A stretch of DNA of 6,169 nt. It comes from Lysobacterales bacterium (lineage in GTDB: Bacteria > Pseudomonadota > Gammaproteobacteria > Xanthomonadales > SZUA-36). The translations under genes and the position numbers were made by a program. Positions within the stretch are counted from its first letter, which is position 1; every line of letters begins with the position of its first letter. The notes under the pieces were generated by a model, which searched no databases, was not told the origin of the DNA, and saw nothing but the letters and a program-made list of their open reading frames with translations. The stretch is taken from positions 1 through 6,169 of the forward strand of contig JARFQZ010000173.1 in NCBI GenBank assembly GCA_029287515.1. Direction: 5' to 3'. Positions 1-5,771 of this stretch are shown piece by piece.

Positions 1-371
1 TGGTGATCATGGGCGACCCAGGTGGCGGGTTCATAGCCGGAAAGCCATTCGATCACTTTCGGACCCACCGCACCGGCGTCAAGGTCACCCAGGCCAAGGG
101 TGAATTTGTACAGCAGGTAATCCCTGGTGGGATCCGGCATACCCTGGTTTGAAGCGATGCCGGACAACGCTGTTATGAGTGTGGCGTCTTCTCCTGAACG
201 AGCCATTTCATACAGGGGTTTCAGCGATTCCATGACTTGCGCCCGGTCGACAGACTTGATGGCTGCAGACCGGTCCCAGGTCATTTCCTTCGGCTGTAAT
301 TGGGCATACAAGCCCGTTGAGGCAGCAAAGCAGATAAACGCTGCGGCGAACACGGTGCGTAATTGAGACAT
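1..371 (-). CDS. Exported protein of unknown function (N-terminal part, runs off the left edge)
   Basis: I do not recognise this protein. The visible 123 codons begin MSQLRTVFAAAFICFAASTG and look like a Sec signal peptide: Arg5 in the n-region, a hydrophobic stretch at about residues 6-20, and a likely signal peptidase I site after LYA (residues 21-23). The Cys at residue 14 lies inside the hydrophobic core and is not in a lipobox, so a lipoprotein is unlikely. The mature part, from about residue 24, is rich in short amphipathic helix-like stretches (RAQVMESLKPLYEMARSG, then DATLITALSGIASNQG), which could be helical repeats, but this is only an impression. The ATG at 369-371 is the first start that includes the whole signal peptide; its upstream region has only a weak ribosome binding site. 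It lies 93 bases after the stop of the receptor gene on the same strand, so a shared transcript and a periplasmic or envelope role linked to the receptor are possible, but this is inferred from position only. The C-terminus is outside the window. Confidence 0.72.
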   Translation of the reverse strand, partial: MSQLRTVFAAAFICFAASTGLYAQLQPKEMTWDRSAAIKSVDRAQVMESLKPLYEMARSGEDATLITALSGIASNQGMPDPTRDYLLYKFTLGLGDLDAGAVGPKVIEWLSGYEPATWVAHDH

Positions 372-437
372 CGGAATACTCGCGGCTGTCGGGATCACTA
401 CCCCCATTCTAGTCCGCAACTGCCCGATAGTCCTCTA

Positions 438-450
438 CCGTTAGTAACGG
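438..450 (-). other. Short hairpin in the receptor-to-exported-protein gap
   Basis: CCGTT at 438-442 and AACGG at 446-450 form a perfect 5-bp stem with a 3-base loop just after the receptor stop codon (465-467, read leftward). No T-run follows on either strand, so it is at best a weak terminator or a transcript-stabilising stem. The remainder of the 93-base gap (372-464) shows nothing else I can name. Confidence 0.3.
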
Positions 451-464
451 CAGGTCCCGGATTT

Positions 465-2309
465 CTACCAGTCTATCCCTATTCCCATACTGATCTGCCT
501 GCCCATCGGCGGGGTACCGGGAAATTCCTGGAAATCACTGTCTGTCAGGTTGTCGGCGACCACGCTCAAGCGGATGCCCGGGTCGGGCAGCACGAGCCAC
601 GACAGCGAGAGCGAAGTGATATAGGCGTTGTCACCACTGCTTCGCAGGCTGTTTTCCTGTTGCCGGCGGTACTCGTTGTCCCAGCGGACATCCACGGAGT
701 CCGCCGGCTGCCATACCAGGGCCAGGGTCAACCGGTGGCGAGCGTAATTAAGCGCATAGTAGCTGGCATCCACCATTGCCGAACCGTAATCGGCATCCTT
801 GTCCAGCCAGGTATAGCCGCCCACTACATTCAGCACCCTGGAATGCCAGCCAGCCAGCCCTTCGAATCCGTTGACCCGCACGTCCACCGGGTTGGCCTGG
901 CGGACGAACGGCGCATCCTGCAGGTAAGTCCAGTCAACAAGGTTGTCGTCGCGCCGGTGAAAAACGGCCGTCCTGACCCACCAGGCGGCATTCTCATGCG
1001 CGAAGCTCAGCGTGACGGTATTGGCGTATTCTCGTCCCAGGTCCGGGTTGCCGCCGAACAGTCCGCGAGGCGGTGAGTTCAGGGCCGTATAACCAGGCAG
1101 TTGAGAAGTCCGTGAAAACTCCAGTGCATACTGATTGATTCCGCTATCGACGGACTGCTCCAGTGAGATGGAGGCCAGGGGCATCAGTGCGTCCTCATCG
1201 CGGTTGGACAGGTCCAGGCGAAGGCCGGCGCGGGCGGCAATGACATTGCCATTGTCCATCAGCCACTCCCTGCCCGGGGCCAGGCTCAGCGTAAGGTAGG
1301 AACGGGAATTGAAATCACCATTGGTGAGATCGGTCGACCGTACCAGCCGGTCGGCGGAAAACTGTCCCGAAAAATACCAGTCGAGCCCCAGGCCGCTTTG
1401 CTTGCCCGCCAGGCCCGCAGAAAAACTCCGGGTTTCGTGCTCGAAAGAGCCCGGCTGCCCTGATTCCACGGTCCTGCGGTCAAAATCATAGTCGTCCTCC
1501 AGCCAGCGGTAAGCGGCGCCGACCTCCAGCCAACCGCGCTCGTTCGACCATTGGTGATCCACCATGGCCAGCCCCAGCTTGATGTCATCCGTCTCGGGCA
1601 GGGACGCAAACCCGGTGTACATGCCCGGCCAGCCGGTAAACTTGTCGTGGTAGCCAAGGGCAAAATTGGTTTCACCGCCCTCCCCCGCTAACTGGACGTG
1701 TCCGCTGAACCGTTTGAACTCATGATCGCCATAAGGCAAAGTCCCGTCACCCCTGGAACCGGATACTGAAAAAGTGGCCGCCACCGTTCGCCGGTCGCTC
1801 AACTCTTTTGATCGGCTGACCCGGATCGTCCCGTAGAGCAGATCGTCGCTTCCGATCCCTGCCGAAAAGCTTCCACCGCTGGTAATGGGACTGAACCCAT
1901 AGTTGACCGTGGCCACCGACGCATTGAAGGCATTCAGCCCGTTATCGAAGTCCGTCAGAACATCGGGGGCAGTCAGCATGGCCGGATCAAGCGGTATTTC
2001 CACCGCGTAATGACCCGTCTGGGGATCGAAAACCGTCACCGCGCCAATCCGGAAACCGGTATTTTCAAAAAGGCCGCCGCGAACCGTCACATCCGCCTGT
2101 CCCTCGGGCAGTCCCCTGGCCTGGAGGTTGACCTGCGGGTCATAACGAAGCGCTGTAGCCATGCTGTCGTAGGTGCTCGCCGGCTGCAGATTGGCCACCC
2201 TCTGCCCCGTTACGGTGATGGGAGCCAACACCTCGGGGTCTTCTGCTTCGGCAGCGATTCCGCCGACGGCGAAGCCCAGCAACAATTGTAGCGAGAGAAC
2301 TTCGATCAT
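465..2309 (-). CDS. TonB-dependent outer-membrane receptor with a divergent plug domain
   Basis: This 614-residue protein should be an outer-membrane beta-barrel that imports a scarce ligand using TonB energy; the ligand cannot be told from the sequence. Residues 1-20 form a signal peptide ending GGIAA. A TonB-box-like stretch ITVTG lies at residues 31-35. The plug runs to about residue 150 and includes an ALRYDPQV segment (53-60), QADVTVRGG (71-79) and DPQTGHY (95-101). The rest is alternating aromatic and polar strand-like sequence typical of a barrel, with a DNLTDSDFQEFPG segment near the end and a terminal Trp, an aromatic C-terminus as expected for outer-membrane barrels. I chose the ATG at 2307-2309 because it starts directly at the signal peptide. 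The open frame extends upstream to a GTG at 2499-2501, but the extra 64 residues are Cys-containing and unlike an exported N-terminus. The chosen start has no clear ribosome binding site (a run of seven C precedes it) and the signal n-region lacks Lys/Arg, so the exact start is uncertain. It is divergent from the oad operon. Confidence 0.88.
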   Translation of the reverse strand: MIEVLSLQLLLGFAVGGIAAEAEDPEVLAPITVTGQRVANLQPASTYDSMATALRYDPQVNLQARGLPEGQADVTVRGGLFENTGFRIGAVTVFDPQTGHYAVEIPLDPAMLTAPDVLTDFDNGLNAFNASVATVNYGFSPITSGGSFSAGIGSDDLLYGTIRVSRSKELSDRRTVAATFSVSGSRGDGTLPYGDHEFKRFSGHVQLAGEGGETNFALGYHDKFTGWPGMYTGFASLPETDDIKLGLAMVDHQWSNERGWLEVGAAYRWLEDDYDFDRRTVESGQPGSFEHETRSFSAGLAGKQSGLGLDWYFSGQFSADRLVRSTDLTNGDFNSRSYLTLSLAPGREWLMDNGNVIAARAGLRLDLSNRDEDALMPLASISLEQSVDSGINQYALEFSRTSQLPGYTALNSPPRGLFGGNPDLGREYANTVTLSFAHENAAWWVRTAVFHRRDDNLVDWTYLQDAPFVRQANPVDVRVNGFEGLAGWHSRVLNVVGGYTWLDKDADYGSAMVDASYYALNYARHRLTLALVWQPADSVDVRWDNEYRRQQENSLRSSGDNAYITSLSLSWLVLPDPGIRLSVVADNLTDSDFQEFPGTPPMGRQISMGIGIDW

Positions 2310-2414
2310 CTGGGGGGGCAGGTTCAACAGTCGCTCAGGAAAACGGCAGGATACACCAAGTTGGCCCGTTTGCTCAGGCCGGTTGCAGCCTTTAAAGTGG
2401 TTCGACTCGGGTGT

Positions 2415-2443
2415 GATACAGATCAGTCTTGTTGATGTTTCAA
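2415..2443 (-). promoter_or_regulatory. Candidate promoter for the TonB-dependent receptor
   Basis: Read on the minus strand, TTGAAA (2443-2438) matches the sigma-70 -35 consensus at five of six bases, and TGTATC (2420-2415) lies 17 bases downstream as a poor -10 (three of six). Transcription would begin near 2408, giving a leader of about 100 bases before the chosen receptor start. The -35 element overlaps the inverted repeat at 2437-2456. The call rests on pattern alone. Confidence 0.28.
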
Positions 2444-2456
2444 AGCCTTTCGAAAC
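2437..2456. promoter_or_regulatory. Imperfect inverted repeat, candidate operator between divergent genes
   Basis: GTTTCAAAG (2437-2445) and CTTTCGAAAC (2447-2456) are reverse complements except for one extra base in the right arm, with one base between them. The right arm also contains the 8-bp palindrome TTTCGAAA (2448-2455). The repeat lies in the 209-base region between the divergent receptor and oadG, overlaps the candidate receptor -35, and sits just upstream of the candidate oadG -10. That position fits a regulator site acting on one or both directions. No matching regulator gene is in the window. Confidence 0.35.
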
Positions 2457-2467
2457 CTGCACACAGG

Positions 2468-2473
2468 TAAAAT
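2468..2473 (+). promoter_or_regulatory. Candidate -10 element for the oadGAB operon
   Basis: TAAAAT matches the sigma-70 -10 consensus at five of six bases and would place the transcription start near 2480, about 39 bases before the oadG ATG. No good -35 hexamer is found 16-18 bases upstream, where the sequence is occupied by the right arm of the inverted repeat. This would fit a promoter that needs an activator, or the match may be chance. Confidence 0.3.
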
Positions 2474-2518
2474 CTGCATTCGTCGGATGCCGCGGCACCA
2501 CAGGAGGTTAAGCAAGAC

Positions 2519-2764
2519 ATGTCAGTGACCGAAGAACTCATCAGGGGATTGGAACTGACCCTTACCGGGATGGTAACGGTTTTCATTCTGCTCACTTTCA
2601 TGGTGTTGGTGATCCAGTGGATGTCGAAACTGGCGCACCGACTGCAACCACCTAAACAGCCGCAACCTTATCATTCGTCCCATACAGATCCCGGATCACT
2701 GGACCCCACGATAATCTCGGCGATCAGCGCTGCGATCCATCGCTATCGCAAGCAACGACACTGA
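2519..2764 (+). CDS. oadG: Oxaloacetate decarboxylase (Na+-extruding) gamma subunit, OadG
   Basis: This 81-residue protein is the small membrane subunit that holds the Na+-pumping oxaloacetate decarboxylase together by bridging the soluble alpha subunit and the membrane beta subunit. One membrane segment covers about residues 13-35 and carries the family pattern GMVTVF (17-22). A short Pro/Gln/His-rich linker follows (about 43-58). The C-terminal segment, from SLDPTIISAIS to the basic HRYRKQRH end, matches the conserved cytosolic tail that in the family contacts the carboxyltransferase. Length is normal for OadG. The ATG is supported by a strong AGGAGG at 2502-2507, 11 bases upstream. It is the first gene of the gamma-alpha-beta operon, as in Klebsiella, and 59 bases precede oadA. 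Because OadG is poorly conserved in general, the neighbouring oadA and oadB add much of the certainty. Confidence 0.93.
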   Translation: MSVTEELIRGLELTLTGMVTVFILLTFMVLVIQWMSKLAHRLQPPKQPQPYHSSHTDPGSLDPTIISAISAAIHRYRKQRH

Positions 2765-2823
2765 ACTGAGACCCTTCTTTACGTATTCAGACAACACCAG
2801 GTATTACAGGAGTTCAAGCTCTC

Positions 2824-4599
2824 ATGGCTAAGAAACTAGGCATCACCGAACTGGCATTGCGCGATGCGCACCAGTCCCTGCTGGCCACACGCATGCGCAT
2901 CGACGACATGCTGCCGATTGCAGAAAAACTGGACAAGATGGGCTTCTGGTCCCTGGAAACCTGGGGCGGAGCGACCTTCGATGCCTGCATCAGGTACCTG
3001 GGCGAGGACCCCTGGCAGCGGCTGCGGACGCTGAAACGCGCCATACCCAACACCCGTCACCAGATGCTGTTCCGTGCCCAGAACATCCTCGGTTACCGTC
3101 ATTATGCGGACGATGTCGTGGAGAAATTCGTTGAGCGCTGCGCCGTGAACGGTATGGACGTTTTCCGTATTTTCGACGCCATGAATGACCTGCGTAATTT
3201 CAAGACGGCCGTCAACGCGGTACGCGCCGTGGACCGGCATGCGCAGGGCGCGATGTCTTACACGGTCAGCCCCGTGCACACCACGGACATGTGGGTGGAC
3301 ATGGGCAAGAGCCTGGAAGACATGGGCTGCCATTCCCTTTGCATCAAGGACATGGCCGGCTTGCTGAAACCGTTCGTCGCTGAAGAACTGGTGTCGCGGC
3401 TGAAAGAATCCTGCGACATCCCGATTGCGCTGCACTGTCACGCAACCACCGGGCTGAGCACACCCACCCTGGTCAAGGCGGCCGAGGCCGGCGTCGACAT
3501 GGTGGACACGGCCATTTCATCGATGAGCCAGACCTATGGGCACAGTGCAACAGAGACCATGGCAGCGGTGTTCGAAGACACGGACCGCGATACCGGGCTG
3601 CAACTCACCGAACTGGAAGAAATTTCAGCTTACTTCAGGGGTGTGCGGAAAAAATATGCGAAGTTCGAAGGCGCGCTGCAGGGCATCGACTCCCGCATCC
3701 TGGTGGCCCAGGTTCCGGGTGGCATGCTGACCAACATGGAAGGACAACTCAAAGAGCAGGGTTCCGCCGACCGGCTGGACGAAGTGCTGGAAGAGATTCC
3801 GCGGGTACGTAAAGACCTGGGCTACATCCCACTGGTGACACCCACTTCGCAGATCGTCGGTACGCAGGCCGTGATCAACGTAATGATGGGCGAGCGCTAC
3901 AAGTCGATCACCAAGGAAACCGCGGGCGTGTTGAAAGGCGAATATGGCGCGACCCTGGCCCCGGTCGACAGGGAACTGCAGGCCCGGGTGCTGGACGGCG
4001 GTGAGCCGATAACCTGCAGGCCGGCCGACCTGCTGGAACCCGAAGTGGATCGCCTGACGGCAGAACTGACCGATAAAGCCCGGCACAAGGGCATGACCCT
4101 GGCCAGGGACGTCATCGATGACGTCCTGATCTATGCATTGTTTCCGCAGATCGGCCTGAAGTTCCTCGAAAACCGCGGAAATCCGGCGGCCTTTGAGCCG
4201 GCGCCCACGGGCACTAAGCCTGACAAGGCCCCAGCTGCCCCATCTGGTGGGGCCCCTGCCGCAAGCGGCGGTCCGGAAGCCTACACCGTGACGGTCAACG
4301 GCCAGTCATTCGACGTGGAAGTCGCACCCAGTGGCGCCATCACTTCGATATCACAGGCAACCTCCGGCGCCAACGCAGAATCGGACGGCGAAGTGGTCCC
4401 TGCCCCGCTGGCCGGCAATGTATTCAAGGTTATGGTCAAGCCCGGCCAGAAAGTTCACCGGGGTGACGTCATCATGATCGTGGAAGCCATGAAGATGGAA
4501 ACCGAGGTCCGTTCGCCACGAGATGGAACGATATTCAAATTGGCTGTGCGTGAAGGCGATTCCGTAGCCCTGCATGATCCTTTGCTTTACATTTCTTGA
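2824..4599 (+). CDS. oadA: Oxaloacetate decarboxylase alpha subunit, OadA (carboxyltransferase and biotin carrier)
   Basis: This 591-residue cytosolic subunit transfers the carboxyl group of oxaloacetate to biotin, releasing pyruvate; the carboxybiotin arm then reaches the beta subunit in the membrane. The carboxyltransferase domain covers about residues 1-455: LRDAHQSLLATR (12-23) with metal ligand Asp14, KDMAG with Lys175, and LHCHATTG with metal ligands His204 and His206. These sit exactly three residues before the positions I recall in the Klebsiella enzyme (Asp17, Lys178, His207, His209). An Ala/Pro/Gly-rich flexible linker follows (about 458-484), then the biotinyl domain with EAMKMET, in which Lys557 is the biotin site 34 residues from the end. 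The pyruvate-type carboxyltransferase sequence argues against methylmalonyl- or glutaconyl-CoA decarboxylases. No biotin carboxylase domain is present, unlike pyruvate carboxylase. AGGAG at 2808-2812, 11 bases before the ATG, supports the start. The stop lies 19 bases before oadB. Confidence 0.97.
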   Translation: MAKKLGITELALRDAHQSLLATRMRIDDMLPIAEKLDKMGFWSLETWGGATFDACIRYLGEDPWQRLRTLKRAIPNTRHQMLFRAQNILGYRHYADDVVEKFVERCAVNGMDVFRIFDAMNDLRNFKTAVNAVRAVDRHAQGAMSYTVSPVHTTDMWVDMGKSLEDMGCHSLCIKDMAGLLKPFVAEELVSRLKESCDIPIALHCHATTGLSTPTLVKAAEAGVDMVDTAISSMSQTYGHSATETMAAVFEDTDRDTGLQLTELEEISAYFRGVRKKYAKFEGALQGIDSRILVAQVPGGMLTNMEGQLKEQGSADRLDEVLEEIPRVRKDLGYIPLVTPTSQIVGTQAVINVMMGERYKSITKETAGVLKGEYGATLAPVDRELQARVLDGGEPITCRPADLLEPEVDRLTAELTDKARHKGMTLARDVIDDVLIYALFPQIGLKFLENRGNPAAFEPAPTGTKPDKAPAAPSGGAPAASGGPEAYTVTVNGQSFDVEVAPSGAITSISQATSGANAESDGEVVPAPLAGNVFKVMVKPGQKVHRGDVIMIVEAMKMETEVRSPRDGTIFKLAVREGDSVALHDPLLYIS

Positions 4600-4618
4600 T
4601 CCGACAGGATAGGCGGCG

Positions 4619-5761
4619 ATGGAATCCACCCTGAAAACTCTTTGGCTGACTACCGGGTTTGCCAATATCGGCCTGGGCGAATTACTGATGATCGCCGTCG
4701 GCGGCGTCTTGCTCTACCTGGCCATAGCCAAAAAGTTCGAGCCTCTGCTGCTGGTGCCGATCGGCTTCGGCGCGATTCTCAGCAATATACCGATCGCCGA
4801 CATGGCCGGGCCCCAGGGTCTGTTGGGCTACATCTACTATGTCGGCATTGAAACCGGCGTATTTCCGATGCTGATCTTCCTGGGCCTGGGGGCCTTGACC
4901 GACTTCGGCGCACTGATCGCCAACCCCAAGACACTGATCCTTGGCGCTGCCGCACAGTTCGGTATTTTCCTGACCCTGATGGGCGCACTTGCGCTTAACT
5001 TCCTGCCCGGATTCGATTTCAGCCTGCAGGATGCGGCTGCAATCGGCATCATCGGCGGGGCCGACGGACCCACTGCTATTTTCCTGGCTTCGCGTTTATC
5101 ACCCGAATTATTGGGTGCTATTGCAGTTGCAGCGTACTCTTACATGGCGCTCGTACCGATTATCCAGCCTCCCATCATGAAGGCATTGACCACGAGGGTG
5201 GAACGCCGGGTCGTGATGGAACAACTTCGGCCGGTCACCCCGCTGGAAAAGATCCTGTTTCCGCTGGTCATCCTGCTGGTCACGGCGTTATTCCTGCCGG
5301 CCGCCATGCCGCTGATCGGCATGCTGACCTTCGGCAACCTGTTACGCGAATGCGGCGTGGTTGAGCGCCTGAACAAGACCGCCCAGAATGAATTGATCAA
5401 CCTGGTCACTATTTTCCTGGGACTGGCCGTCGGCTCCAAGCTGCAGGCGGAAACCTTCCTGAATGTCCAGACGCTGGGTATTCTCGCGCTGGGCGCATTC
5501 GCCTTTTCCATCGGCACGGCATCCGGCATCCTGATGGGCAAGGTCATGTACCGGCTGACCGGCGGTAAAGTGAATCCGCTGATCGGCGCAGCAGGCGTGT
5601 CTGCTGTCCCCATGGCAGCCCGGGTCGTCAACAAAGTCGGCCTGGAAAGCAATCCCAACAACTTCCTGCTGATGCACGCGATGGGCCCCAACGTGGCCGG
5701 TGTGATCGGATCCGCCGTCGCGGCCGGCCTGTTGCTGGCGCTGGTCGGTGGCGGTAACTAA
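4619..5761 (+). CDS. oadB: Oxaloacetate decarboxylase beta subunit, OadB (carboxybiotin decarboxylase, Na+ pump)
   Basis: This 380-residue inner-membrane protein decarboxylates carboxybiotin and couples this to Na+ export. It has many hydrophobic segments, for example about residues 20-37, 42-58, 76-97, 105-127, 165-185, 212-232, 260-276, 285-306 and 357-377. The family signature GGADGPTAIFLASRL (146-160) is present. Residues reported as essential in the Klebsiella beta subunit (Asp203, Tyr229, Asn373, Gly377, Ser382) all fall here at a constant offset of 54: Asp149 in GGADG, Tyr175 in YSYMALVP, Asn319, Gly323 and Ser328 in the VNPLIGAAGVSAV region. The protein is shorter at the N-terminus than the Klebsiella one (about 433 residues), a length common in other OadB/MmdB/GcdB homologues. 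Alone it could be an acyl-CoA decarboxylase beta subunit; the adjacent oadA points to oxaloacetate. AGGA at 4606-4609 lies 9 bases before the ATG. The gene is tightly packed in the operon. Confidence 0.97.
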   Translation: MESTLKTLWLTTGFANIGLGELLMIAVGGVLLYLAIAKKFEPLLLVPIGFGAILSNIPIADMAGPQGLLGYIYYVGIETGVFPMLIFLGLGALTDFGALIANPKTLILGAAAQFGIFLTLMGALALNFLPGFDFSLQDAAAIGIIGGADGPTAIFLASRLSPELLGAIAVAAYSYMALVPIIQPPIMKALTTRVERRVVMEQLRPVTPLEKILFPLVILLVTALFLPAAMPLIGMLTFGNLLRECGVVERLNKTAQNELINLVTIFLGLAVGSKLQAETFLNVQTLGILALGAFAFSIGTASGILMGKVMYRLTGGKVNPLIGAAGVSAVPMAARVVNKVGLESNPNNFLLMHAMGPNVAGVIGSAVAAGLLLALVGGGN

Positions 5762-5770
5762 GCACCGCCG
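5749..5770 (+). promoter_or_regulatory. GC-rich hairpin spanning the oadB stop and the amidase leader
   Basis: GGCGGT (5750-5755) pairs perfectly with ACCGCC (5764-5769), and T5749 with G5770 can add a wobble pair. The 8-base loop contains the oadB stop codon (5759-5761). The stem ends one base before the amidase ATG (5772). No T-run follows, so it is not an intrinsic terminator. It could hide the amidase start until ribosomes finishing oadB open it, meaning translational coupling, but this is inference from position. Confidence 0.4.
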
Positions 5771-5771
5771 G

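Noticed and set aside
363..1076. Plus-strand open frame of 237 codons
   Set aside because: It is antisense to the C-terminal barrel of the receptor, has no ribosome binding site or recognisable domain, and its composition is that of a shadow frame of GC-rich coding DNA.
2312..2318. G7/C7 tract as a phase-variation or sequencing frameshift point in the receptor
   Set aside because: Both alternative frames upstream of the tract meet a TGA within about 30 bases, so slippage would not join another start to the gene. The tract lies before the chosen start.
2310..2501. N-terminal extension of the receptor to a GTG at 2501
   Set aside because: The added 64 residues precede a clear signal peptide, which must be at the N-terminus. 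The region also holds the only space for divergent promoters and overlaps the oadG ribosome binding site.
2173..2511. Plus-strand open frame of 112 codons leading into oadG
   Set aside because: It is antisense to the receptor N-terminus and the promoter region, with no ribosome binding site or recognisable domain. oadG has its own strong site and start at 2519.
2836..3441. Minus-strand open frame of 201 codons inside oadA
   Set aside because: It is a shadow of the well-conserved oadA frame; the plus-strand product carries all catalytic motifs and this one has none.
2519..5761. The oad operon as a novel system
   Set aside because: Gene order, catalytic residues, biotin site and Na+-path residues all match the known Na+-translocating oxaloacetate decarboxylase, so it is a standard example.
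5749..5770. Intrinsic terminator after oadB
   Set aside because: The stem is GC-rich but no T-run follows, and an intact gene begins immediately after it on the same strand.
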